A stretch of 64,000 nt of DNA, from the NCBI RefSeq assembly GCF_005434975.1, contig NZ_SKCJ01000002.1, positions 1-64,000 of the forward strand, written 5' to 3'. The position numbers and the translations under genes were made by a program. This DNA is from Parerythrobacter lutipelagi (lineage in GTDB: Bacteria > Pseudomonadota > Alphaproteobacteria > Sphingomonadales > Sphingomonadaceae). Under the pieces are notes generated by a model. That model searched no databases and was not told the origin of the DNA. It worked only from the letters and a program-made list of their open reading frames with translations. Below, piece by piece: positions 25,628 to 33,311 of the stretch. Position 1 is the first letter of the stretch, and every line of letters begins with the position of its first letter.

Positions 25628-26827
25628 CTATCCTTGCTTGCCATCAATCCGGGGAGACAGATAAATTGCGCCGTTGCGTATCACCCACGGCAATAGGCTG
25701 ACGGCAAATGCCGCAGCTCCAAGCATAAGCCAGCTGCCGCTTTCACTCTGCAAAGCGGCCGCTGCCCGGCTGATGGCCGCGATCTGTATGCCGTAAAAGG
25801 CAACCCATGATACCATCGGCATGACCAGCGGCCGACCCGAATGTCCTTGCGTGACGCGGGTCACCATCGCGACCAACAGGCTGCAGCAGAAACCAATCAT
25901 CAGCGCGTGGTCCGGCCCGCGCCCAAACAAGCCAAATGCTGCGTCAACCGCAGCGAAAGCGAAGCCCACCGGCGCCCAAGCGAAACCCCAAATCAGGACA
26001 TTTAACAAGCCAGGCGCGCTTGCTTTTGGCCACCATCTCCAGCACATCACGGCGGTGGTAACAGCCAAGCCGGCATTAGCGCCTGTCTGCATGTGCCCAA
26101 GGTTCAGCACTTCCCCCACAAGGCGAGCAAGAAGCAAGGCCCAGAGCAGCGCGAGCAGCCAGTCTGGTCGCCAGCTAATGTAATCCTTCACGACATTCCC
26201 GGCGAAGAACGGCACCATTCTATGGGCAACCGTCAGGAACACCGGCAGCAGAAAGCCCGATATGCCGATGCGGTTGGCGATGGGCAGCCAGGCCGGGTCT
26301 CTCAGCGCAATGAAGGCAACCGCACACAATATACCGGCCAGCCCGAAAAGAATGCCCGCCATGGCCGACCAGCCATGAGTGCAGCGCGGTCCGCTTTGCG
26401 CCCGGTTGCGGTAAAGGACAATGGCCAGCATGATTGACGCCAAGACCCACCCTGCACCCGCAAGCCCGAAGCCAGCCAAAACCAATCTGTCTGACCCGGT
26501 CCACAGCCCAAGTTGGGCCGTCACGACCCCGGCAAACAGTGCGCATGCGGCTGGACCAACCTGCTTGGCAGAGAGATCGGGCAGACTCATCCAGCGCGGA
26601 AATACCGTGAGCAGGAAGCCGAAGATGAACGGTGCCAATCCGAGGTAGATCATGGCGGGGCCATGAAGCAGGGACGCGGGCAGCTCGGTCTGGGGCGGCA
26701 GTGGCCCGTCCCCATACAGCCCCAGCACCTGGATCAGCCACCACGAAGCCAGTCCGCCAATGCCGATCGCGCCGCCAAGGAAGGGAAGGCGGTGCGGTGC
26801 GGCCAGCAAGATCGAGGGTGACATCAT
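25628..26827 (-). CDS. nnrS: NnrS family haem- and copper-type membrane protein (first copy)
   Basis: Polytopic inner-membrane protein of 399 residues with about 12 hydrophobic segments. It has the NnrS features HGPAMIYLGLAPFIFGFLLT, VAHRMVPFF and TRVTQGHSGRPL. NnrS is associated with tolerance to nitric oxide and nitrosative stress. ATG 26827 or 26824 (tandem ATGs) overlaps nothing and follows the small membrane gene by 16 bases. A second NnrS paralog is encoded at 49247. Confidence 0.88.
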   Translation of the reverse strand: MMSPSILLAAPHRLPFLGGAIGIGGLASWWLIQVLGLYGDGPLPPQTELPASLLHGPAMIYLGLAPFIFGFLLTVFPRWMSLPDLSAKQVGPAACALFAGVVTAQLGLWTGSDRLVLAGFGLAGAGWVLASIMLAIVLYRNRAQSGPRCTHGWSAMAGILFGLAGILCAVAFIALRDPAWLPIANRIGISGFLLPVFLTVAHRMVPFFAGNVVKDYISWRPDWLLALLWALLLARLVGEVLNLGHMQTGANAGLAVTTAVMCWRWWPKASAPGLLNVLIWGFAWAPVGFAFAAVDAAFGLFGRGPDHALMIGFCCSLLVAMVTRVTQGHSGRPLVMPMVSWVAFYGIQIAAISRAAAALQSESGSWLMLGAAAFAVSLLPWVIRNGAIYLSPRIDGKQG

Positions 26828-26843
26828 ATCTCGCGCTTGCCCC

Positions 26844-27314
26844 CTACATAAGCCCGTGCGCGCCCGCCATCGCACCCAGCACAGTGACGAGAGCGATGAC
26901 CGAAAGCACGCGATGCACCCATACCATCAGGTTGAAGTCGCGTTCCGGTGACGGCGATTCTGCCATGCGCCGGTGGAGTACGAGCGGTTCCGCGATGAAA
27001 AGCATAGCAGCGAAAACGAGCCAGAGTCCGAGCATGGCGTGCATCCACCAGTAAGACGTTTCCGCAAATCGCGACCACATATCAGCGCGCCAGGTCATCC
27101 AGAAACCAGATGCTCCGGCAAGAATTACCCAGAACTTTGCTTGCACAGAAAACCCCTGCTCGATCCGGTGAAAGGCATGGAGCCTGTCCGCCGGCGAAGC
27201 AGTCCTCGCGATCGAAGGCATTACGACGAATGTTACGAACCAGACGCCTCCTATCCAGCCGACAATGGATACGATGTGGAGCACGCGGGCCAGAGTGAAA
27301 TCATCAAATATCAT
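26844..27314 (-). CDS. Conserved four-helix membrane protein (CopD-like)
   Basis: Inner-membrane protein of 156 residues with four hydrophobic segments: VLHIVSIVGWIGGVWFVTF, FWVILAGASGFWMTW, MLGLWLVFAAMLFIAEPLV and VLSVIALVTVLGAMAGAHG. It has histidines in or near the first, third and fourth helices, similar to CopD or cytochrome b-like small membrane proteins that often travel with NnrS. The start ATG 27314 was preferred over an upstream extension because that extension would overlap the divergent porin. An FNR box centred exactly 41.5 bases upstream supports it. Confidence 0.72.
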   Translation of the reverse strand: MIFDDFTLARVLHIVSIVGWIGGVWFVTFVVMPSIARTASPADRLHAFHRIEQGFSVQAKFWVILAGASGFWMTWRADMWSRFAETSYWWMHAMLGLWLVFAAMLFIAEPLVLHRRMAESPSPERDFNLMVWVHRVLSVIALVTVLGAMAGAHGLM

Positions 27315-27348
27315 CTCGCCCTTTTGGTGGAATTGGATGCGCGCGACT

Positions 27349-27362
27349 TTGACACGGATCAA
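27349..27362. promoter_or_regulatory. FNR-type box shared by divergent nnrS-operon and porin promoters
   Basis: TTGACACGGATCAA fits the FNR/FixK pattern. Its centre (27355.5) is exactly midway between the two divergent ATGs at 27314 and 27397, 41.5 bases from each. On the porin side TATCTG at 27384-27389 is in place for a -10 element. Confidence 0.7.
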
Positions 27363-27396
27363 ATACTTTGGCTGCCTGCCCTCTATCTGAGCGGCC

Positions 27397-28611
27397 ATGA
27401 ACAAGACTCTTCTCACGCTCGGTGCCACCTCATTGGCGATCACGATGTCCACGCCAGTGTTGGCGCAAGACGGTGATGCCCTGCCATTCGATCCATATTT
27501 AGACCTGCGCTACCGGCTTGAAGTGGTCGACCAGGAAAACCTGCCCGAAGATGCTACCGCGTCGACGCTCAGGATAAGAGGCGGGGTCGAAACCTATGAG
27601 TGGAACGGCCTCAGCGCGCTCGTCGAAGGAGAGGCAGTGGTTCGTCTGGGACCGGAAAACTTCAACGATACCGTCAACGGCCAAGTACAGTTCCCGGTTA
27701 TTGCGGATCCCTCGGACCTATTGCTCAACCGGGCATTTGTTCGCTGGCGACCGGACCCTGCTGTCGAAGTGCTCGCCGGACGCCAGAAAATCAACCTCGA
27801 CAATCAGCGCTGGATTGGTTCGGTCGACTGGCGCCAGAACGATCAGACTTTCGACTTGGCGCAGGTCACGGTGAACCCGGTGGAAGGCGCATCCGTGGAT
27901 TATTTCCATGCCTGGCGGGTCAATCGCATCTTCGGGCCGGATTCGCCGCAAGGGATATGGCGCGATACAGACATCCACAATGTCCATGCGACTTATGCGA
28001 TACCATCGGTAGGCACGGTGTCCGCCTATGGCTATTTCCTCGACATTCCGGTGTCGCCAGCCAACAGTTCGCAGACGCTTGGAGTGCGGCTTTCTGGCGC
28101 GCAGCCCATCGGCGGATCGACAAAGATCCTCTACGCAGCCGAATACGCAAACCAGCGCGATTTAGGGCTGAATCCGGCTGAGTTCTCACTCGACTATCTG
28201 TTGCTTGAGCCGGGAATCTCCTTCGGAGGCTTCACGATCAAGACAGGTTACGAGCGACTTGAGGGTAATGGTGCATTCGCCCTGCAAACCCCGCTCGCAA
28301 CATTGCATGCCTTCAACGGCTGGGCAGACAAGTTTCTTGTGACGCCGCCCGGTGGCTTGCGCGACCTTTATGGAGACATCAGCTACCGCTTTGGCGATGG
28401 CTCACCGCTCAACGGATTGCTGCTCCGCGGTATCGTCCACGATTTTGATGCGACTTCGACGGATCAGTCCTATGGGCAGGAGATTAATCTGCTCGCCGTT
28501 TATCCGATCCAGGCAAACCTCAAGGTCTTGCTGAAATTTGCGCACTACAAAGCGGATGAGTTCGCGGTCGATACGACCAAAGGGTGGCTATCCTTGCAAA
28601 TGACTTTTTGA
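27397..28611 (+). CDS. Alginate-export-type outer-membrane porin
   Basis: Outer-membrane beta-barrel of 404 residues. The signal peptide ends at STPVLAQ (about residue 24), and alternating hydrophobic strands end in a C-terminal Phe (LSLQMTF), as in porins. The segment VEVLAGRQKINLDNQRWIGSVDW is typical of the AlgE-like family found in sphingomonads. Cargo is not known; nitrate or nitrite passage is an attractive guess given the neighbours. No clear ribosome site precedes ATG 27397, and the FNR box geometry would place the transcription start on the ATG. Confidence 0.8.
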   Translation: MNKTLLTLGATSLAITMSTPVLAQDGDALPFDPYLDLRYRLEVVDQENLPEDATASTLRIRGGVETYEWNGLSALVEGEAVVRLGPENFNDTVNGQVQFPVIADPSDLLLNRAFVRWRPDPAVEVLAGRQKINLDNQRWIGSVDWRQNDQTFDLAQVTVNPVEGASVDYFHAWRVNRIFGPDSPQGIWRDTDIHNVHATYAIPSVGTVSAYGYFLDIPVSPANSSQTLGVRLSGAQPIGGSTKILYAAEYANQRDLGLNPAEFSLDYLLLEPGISFGGFTIKTGYERLEGNGAFALQTPLATLHAFNGWADKFLVTPPGGLRDLYGDISYRFGDGSPLNGLLLRGIVHDFDATSTDQSYGQEINLLAVYPIQANLKVLLKFAHYKADEFAVDTTKGWLSLQMTF

Positions 28612-28633
28612 TGCTGATTGAGGATTCGACTTG

Positions 28634-29011
28634 ATGGAGGAGCAAGACAACATCGCTACCTTGCGCGAGTTCATAGCCGCCTGGTCGCGGCTCGATCCTG
28701 AGGAACTAGTGGGCTATTTCGCCAAGGATGGCATTTACCACAACATGCCGATAGACCCCATTCAGGGCCACCATGCTTTGCGGCAATTTATCGCTGCATT
28801 CCTGCACGGCTGGTCCAGGACACAATGGGACATTTTGTCGATTGCTGCCTCTGGAAACACCGTATTCGTAGAGCGGTTGGATCGTACGATCGTGAATGGA
28901 AAGCCGGTTAGTTTGCCGTGCTGCGGGGTCTTTGAGATGAAGGATGGAAAAATCGCGGTCTGGCGCGATTATTTTGATATGGCGACCTATCGTCAGGCCG
29001 TTGGCGACTAA
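28634..29011 (+). CDS. SnoaL-like / limonene-1,2-epoxide hydrolase family protein
   Basis: Small NTF2-fold protein of 125 residues resembling limonene-epoxide hydrolases: LREFIAAWSRLDPEELVGYF, then FVERLDRTIVNGKPVSLPC and the C-terminal GKIAVWRDYFDM. The Asp/Arg/Asp arrangement of the epoxide hydrolases appears present, but the substrate cannot be told. I chose ATG 28634 over the TTG just before it. It lies 22 bases after the porin and is probably co-transcribed; it ends four bases from a convergent acetyltransferase. Confidence 0.72.
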   Translation: MEEQDNIATLREFIAAWSRLDPEELVGYFAKDGIYHNMPIDPIQGHHALRQFIAAFLHGWSRTQWDILSIAASGNTVFVERLDRTIVNGKPVSLPCCGVFEMKDGKIAVWRDYFDMATYRQAVGD

Positions 29012-29015
29012 GCTG

Positions 29016-29636
29016 CTAGTGACCTTGTGCTTTTAGCTTTTGCCAATCCTTGCGCATCATCTCCCAGTAGCGCGATTGGCGCGTCGAACCATCTGGCCGG
29101 ACACTGTCGCGCTCGCCGAAAAACGTGAATCCAGCAGCTTCGATCACCTTTGCTGAGCGCACATTATCTATCGCAGCTGTGACGCCGATGAGTCGCACTC
29201 CCAAGTGCTCAAACATCCAGTCAAAGCTGCACGCAGCGCCCGCCTTGCCGGCACCCATGCTTTGCGCGTCACCGCGATAGGCACCTGCGATTTCGGCTGA
29301 GGAGCGCTCCGGCCATACCGTGAAGTAGGAGTAGCTCACGATCTCGTCAGTGCTATCGATCATTATCGCAAAGACGGCTTCACCCTGACGCTGTCTCGCC
29401 TGTGCATCGAGAACCCAACTTCGAATGCTTTCATGCGTCAACGGTCGCGGAAGATCGTAGATCGGATACGACACTTCAGGATCAGCGAGAAGCTCAAGCA
29501 GGCCTTCGGCGTCTTGAGCAGTGGCTGGACGATAGCCGGGACCCAGCAAAGCTACATCCGCGCCTTTTACAGCTGATCGTATCCGCCTCTCTTCTTCTGG
29601 AGTAACGAACAATCGTGTCTGCGGCGGCGAGCTCAC
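29016..29636 (-). CDS. GNAT family N-acetyltransferase (RimJ-like)
   Basis: Acetyltransferase of 206 residues with the layout of ribosomal-protein-type GNATs: GYRPATAQDAEGLLELLAD, then the acetyl-CoA region AYRGDAQSMGAGKAGAACSF. The C-terminal part is GVTAAIDNVRSAKVIEAAGF followed by YWEMMRKDW. Substrate unknown. It lies 12 bases downstream of the Crp/Fnr gene on the same strand and may be read through from it. It has no evident connection to nitrate metabolism. Confidence 0.8.
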   Translation of the reverse strand: MSSPPQTRLFVTPEEERRIRSAVKGADVALLGPGYRPATAQDAEGLLELLADPEVSYPIYDLPRPLTHESIRSWVLDAQARQRQGEAVFAIMIDSTDEIVSYSYFTVWPERSSAEIAGAYRGDAQSMGAGKAGAACSFDWMFEHLGVRLIGVTAAIDNVRSAKVIEAAGFTFFGERDSVRPDGSTRQSRYWEMMRKDWQKLKAQGH

Positions 29637-29648
29637 ACGGGTGGTTCC

Positions 29649-30344
29649 TCAATTTGGATCGGCGGGTACTGAATCGGGACGGGCAAATGCAGTCAGAGCT
29701 TCCCTGTCCTCGATCCGCACTCTTGCTCCGACTACGTTTACCCCGTGCTGCTTCAAGGTCCCGAAGGCGCGCGACAGATTTTCCGGTGTCATACCGAGCA
29801 GAGATGCCAGAACCCGCTTTTCTCCACTAAGTTCGAATTGCCACGCATCGCCGTGCTTCGCACTGTATCCAAGCAGATAATTGCCCAGCCGCTCGGCAGA
29901 TTGTCGGATCTTCATATCGACAAGCGCTCTGACCATGTCCCGGTACCCAAGCGCAAGCTTAGTCATAGTCGCCTGCATCAAGGCAGCATCTTCCTTGATC
30001 GCACCGCGGATACGTGCAGCTGGAACGAGCAGAACTCTTGATGACGTAAGCGTACGCGCCGACATCAGATAGGGCATATCGTTGACCGCTGCAGCGAGGA
30101 TAAAGCTCTTTACCGGCTCAATCAGCTGGATCGTCGTATCGCGCGCTGTCCCGGGAACATAGAGCTCGATCAAGCCATCGACGAGCACATGCAAAAAATC
30201 CGCCTGCTGGCCTGCTTCGAAAAGCGTAAGCTGCGCAGGGAATACCTGCAGGAATGAACCGGAGAAGATGTCCTCGCGTCTGGCATCATCCATGTCGCGA
30301 AACAGGGGAAGTCGCGCGATTTCCGGCTTTTCTTCGATTCGCAC
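29649..30344 (-). CDS. Crp/Fnr family regulator without cluster cysteines (Dnr/NnrR-like)
   Basis: Transcription factor of 231 residues. The N-terminal cyclic-nucleotide-binding-type barrel begins LPLFRDMDDARREDIF and the C-terminal helix-turn-helix reads LASLLGMTPENLSRAFGTL. Its E-x2-S-R recognition residues predict binding to TTGAT-N4-ATCAA. It lacks FNR's cysteines, so it may sense NO or another signal through a barrel-bound cofactor, as Dnr/NnrR proteins do. A perfect FNR box lies 49 bases upstream (30393). It is divergent from narK. Confidence 0.83.
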   Translation of the reverse strand: MRIEEKPEIARLPLFRDMDDARREDIFSGSFLQVFPAQLTLFEAGQQADFLHVLVDGLIELYVPGTARDTTIQLIEPVKSFILAAAVNDMPYLMSARTLTSSRVLLVPAARIRGAIKEDAALMQATMTKLALGYRDMVRALVDMKIRQSAERLGNYLLGYSAKHGDAWQFELSGEKRVLASLLGMTPENLSRAFGTLKQHGVNVVGARVRIEDREALTAFARPDSVPADPN

Positions 30345-30392
30345 CCGAATTGGCTTCCCTTACAACTTGATCTGCTCTGGCTAGCCCACCGA

Positions 30393-30406
30393 TTGATATT
30401 CATCAA
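30393..30406. promoter_or_regulatory. Perfect FNR box upstream of the Crp/Fnr gene
   Basis: TTGATATTCATCAA matches the FNR consensus exactly. Its centre lies 55.5 bases upstream of the Crp/Fnr ATG at 30344, giving a predicted leader of about 14 bases if class II. It may serve autoregulation or control by the FnrL encoded at 50629. Confidence 0.75.
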
Positions 30407-30485
30407 CCGAAGACTTGATATCCAAAATTCGCTCTTCCCGAAAATAGCAAGCGACCGCGAGTTTTGCAGTCTTTCAAGGCGCTCT

Positions 30486-30499
30486 TTGATCTTGGTCAA
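30486..30499. promoter_or_regulatory. FNR-type box upstream of narK
   Basis: TTGATCTTGGTCAA is centred 71.5 bases upstream of the narK start. Class II activation would start transcription near 30534. A TAGTAT directly downstream (30501-30506) is too close to be the usual -10 for this box. It most likely drives the narKGHJI operon. Confidence 0.72.
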
Positions 30500-30563
30500 A
30501 TAGTATTCCGCTTTCTTGGCTCAGCGAAAGACGACTGATCGCTGATCCACGAGGAAGCCGAGC

Positions 30564-33311
30564 ATGCCAAAACAGCACGCGCTAAACGCCGCCGACCAGA
30601 ACCGAGCTCTCGGCTTGAGTACGTTTGCGTTTACAATCTGTTTCGCCGTCTGGACGATCTTCGCCATCGTCGGGATCGAAATCAAAGCCGATCTGGGGCT
30701 TAACGACACGCAATTTGGATTGTTGGTCGGCACTCCGATCCTGACCGGTTCGCTGACCCGGCTCATGCTGGGCATCTGGACCGACCAGCGTGGCGGCAGG
30801 ATCGTGTTCCCGCTCACCATGCTGGCGTCAGCCGCATCAACCTTTTTGCTGTCTTACGCCGAGAATTACTACGTCATGCTCCTGGCAGCGCTGGGCCTCG
30901 GCCTGGCCGGTGGCGGCTTTGCCGTCGGCGTTGCCTATGTTTCCAAATTCTACCCGCAAGAGCGACAGGGTGCGGCTCTAGGCTTTTTCGGCATGGGCAA
31001 TGTGGGTGCGGCGGTAACCAAATTCCTGGCCCCATGGGTCATGGTCGCAATCGGCTGGCAAGGCGTCGCCCAGGTGTGGGCGGGTGCGCTCGCACTCGTC
31101 GCCGTATTGTTCTACCTGTTTGCCAGGGATGATCCGGAATTTGCCGCGCGCAAAGCGGATGGGACCAAAGCGCGGAGTCTGAAGGAGCAGCTCGAACCGC
31201 TCAAGAGCGAGCAGGTCTGGCGTTTCTCGCTCTATTACTTCTTTGTCTTTGGCGCGTTCGTCGCGCTGGCGCTGTGGCTGCCGCAATACATGGTCAGCCT
31301 CTATGGCGTCGACGTTAAAACGGCCGGGATGCTGGCGGCGACCTTCTCGCTCTCGGCCAGCCTGTTTCGCGCATATGGCGGGATGCTGTCGGACAAGTAC
31401 GGCGCGCGGCGGATCATGTATGCGACCTTCGGCGTGTCGTTGGTGTGCCTGTTCATGCTGTCTTACCCGGCAACCGACTATGTCATTCATGGCATCCGCG
31501 GCGACATCGTATTTTCGACTTCGATGAGCCTGGTTCCCTTCGTCATCACGGTGTTCGTGCTGGGCTTCTTCATGTCGCTTGGGAAAGCAGCGGTCTACAA
31601 GCATATCCCGGTCTACTACCCCGACCACGTGGGTTCGGTTGGCGGCATGGTGGGCATGGTTGGCGGCCTGGGTGGCTTCATCCTGCCGATCGTCTTTGGC
31701 GCCGTTAGCGATCTCACCGGAATCTGGACCAGCTGCTTCATGGTGCTGTTTGCCCTCGTCGGCATTGCCCTCGCATGGATGCATATAGCCATTCGGCAGA
31801 TGGAGCAGAAGGCAGCAGGGATGGATAACCGCTCGCTGCCTGAATTCCCAGAAATGGCCGATCTGCATGAAGAGAAGAAGCATGCAGCAGCGAAGCCGAG
31901 CAAGGTGCTCGCGGAGTGGAAACCGGAGGACTCCGAGTTCTGGGAACAAACCGGCGAGAGAATTGCCCGGCGCAATCTTTTCATATCAATCCCGGCCCTG
32001 CTCTTGGCCTTTGCAGTCTGGATGGTGTGGTCGGTCGTGGTCGCCAAGTTGCCTTCCATCGGCTTCGACTACAGCACTGACCAATTGTTCTGGCTGGCAG
32101 CCTTGCCTGGACTTTCAGGGGCGACACTGCGGATCTTCTATAGTTTCATGGTCCCGATTTTTGGGGGTCGACTGTGGACCACTTTGTCCACCGCATCGCT
32201 ACTGATCCCGGCCTTCGGGATTGGGTATGCAGTCCAGAACCCGGAGACGCCTTACGTCATTTTCCTGGTGCTGGCGCTGTTGTGCGGGTTTGGCGGAGGC
32301 AATTTCGCCTCGTCGATGTCTAACATCAGTTTCTTCTTTCCGAAGGCGCAGAAGGGCAACGCGCTCGCCCTCAATGCCGGGCTTGGCAATCTTGGCGTTT
32401 CGGTGATGCAGTTTGCCGTACCGCTTGTCATTGTCGCTGGAGTGTTCGGCGTCTTGGGCGGCGAACCGCAGCAGACCGCAGAAGGTGGCGAGTTATGGCT
32501 GCAGAATGCCGGCTTCATCTGGGTGCCGTTCATTATCGTTGCGACCATGCTGGCATGGTTCGGGATGAACGACATTGCCGATGCCAAGGCCAGCTTCGCC
32601 GAGCAGTCCGTGATTTTCCAGCGCAAGCACAATTGGCTCATGTGCTGGCTCTACACAGGGACCTTTGGCAGCTTTATCGGCTTTTCGGCCGGTCTGCCTT
32701 TGCTTGCCAAACACCAGTTCCCTCAAATTGATGTGCTCCAGTTCGTTTTCCTCGGGCCTTTGGTCGGTGCACTCAGTCGTGCTGCGACCGGATGGGTTTC
32801 GGATCGCTGGGGCGGGGCGCGGGTGACCTTCTGGGTTTTCGTCCTCATGATGCTCGGTGTGCTCGCAGTGGCGTACTTCATCGAAGCGGGCAGCTGGTGG
32901 GGCTTCCTCGCAGCGTTCATCTTCATGTTCTTTATGACCGGGGTGGGCAATGCCTCCACTTTCCAGATGATCCCCAACATCATGCGTCAGGAAGTGCCGC
33001 GGTTGATGCCGCAGCTGTCTCGGGAAGCAAGCCTGCGCCAATCGGAGAAGGAATCGGCAGCGATTGTCGGCTTCACCTCCGCCATCGCCGCCTACGGGGC
33101 CTTCTTCATCCCGAAAAGCTTTGGCAGCGCGATCTCGGCGACCGGCTCTCCAATGGCGGCGCTCTGGGGCTTCTTCATCTTCTACGCCAGTTGCGCAGCG
33201 CTGACCTGGTGGGCTTATTCCCGTCGCGGCGGCCTGCTGCACGATATCGAACGTGGCCGGGCGCCTGTCCCCGCTGAACCAACCAACCAGCTCAAGGGAG
33301 CAACCGCATGA
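30564..33311 (+). CDS. narK: NarK1-NarK2 fused nitrate/nitrite transporter
   Basis: Single polypeptide of 915 residues made of two complete major-facilitator transporters joined by a hydrophilic linker at about residues 410-465, as known from Paracoccus. The first half contains the nitrate signature GFFGMGNVGAAVTKFLAPW, the second GLGNLGVSVMQFAVPLV. In the known fusion the first half acts as a proton-coupled nitrate importer and the second as a nitrate/nitrite exchanger. ATG 30564 has GAGGAAG seven bases upstream. The stop overlaps narG by four bases. Confidence 0.95.
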   Translation: MPKQHALNAADQNRALGLSTFAFTICFAVWTIFAIVGIEIKADLGLNDTQFGLLVGTPILTGSLTRLMLGIWTDQRGGRIVFPLTMLASAASTFLLSYAENYYVMLLAALGLGLAGGGFAVGVAYVSKFYPQERQGAALGFFGMGNVGAAVTKFLAPWVMVAIGWQGVAQVWAGALALVAVLFYLFARDDPEFAARKADGTKARSLKEQLEPLKSEQVWRFSLYYFFVFGAFVALALWLPQYMVSLYGVDVKTAGMLAATFSLSASLFRAYGGMLSDKYGARRIMYATFGVSLVCLFMLSYPATDYVIHGIRGDIVFSTSMSLVPFVITVFVLGFFMSLGKAAVYKHIPVYYPDHVGSVGGMVGMVGGLGGFILPIVFGAVSDLTGIWTSCFMVLFALVGIALAWMHIAIRQMEQKAAGMDNRSLPEFPEMADLHEEKKHAAAKPSKVLAEWKPEDSEFWEQTGERIARRNLFISIPALLLAFAVWMVWSVVVAKLPSIGFDYSTDQLFWLAALPGLSGATLRIFYSFMVPIFGGRLWTTLSTASLLIPAFGIGYAVQNPETPYVIFLVLALLCGFGGGNFASSMSNISFFFPKAQKGNALALNAGLGNLGVSVMQFAVPLVIVAGVFGVLGGEPQQTAEGGELWLQNAGFIWVPFIIVATMLAWFGMNDIADAKASFAEQSVIFQRKHNWLMCWLYTGTFGSFIGFSAGLPLLAKHQFPQIDVLQFVFLGPLVGALSRAATGWVSDRWGGARVTFWVFVLMMLGVLAVAYFIEAGSWWGFLAAFIFMFFMTGVGNASTFQMIPNIMRQEVPRLMPQLSREASLRQSEKESAAIVGFTSAIAAYGAFFIPKSFGSAISATGSPMAALWGFFIFYASCAALTWWAYSRRGGLLHDIERGRAPVPAEPTNQLKGATA

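Noticed and set aside
27315-27452. N-terminal extension of the four-helix membrane protein to 27452
   Set aside because: It would overlap the porin signal peptide and the shared FNR box; the added residues are not membrane-like.
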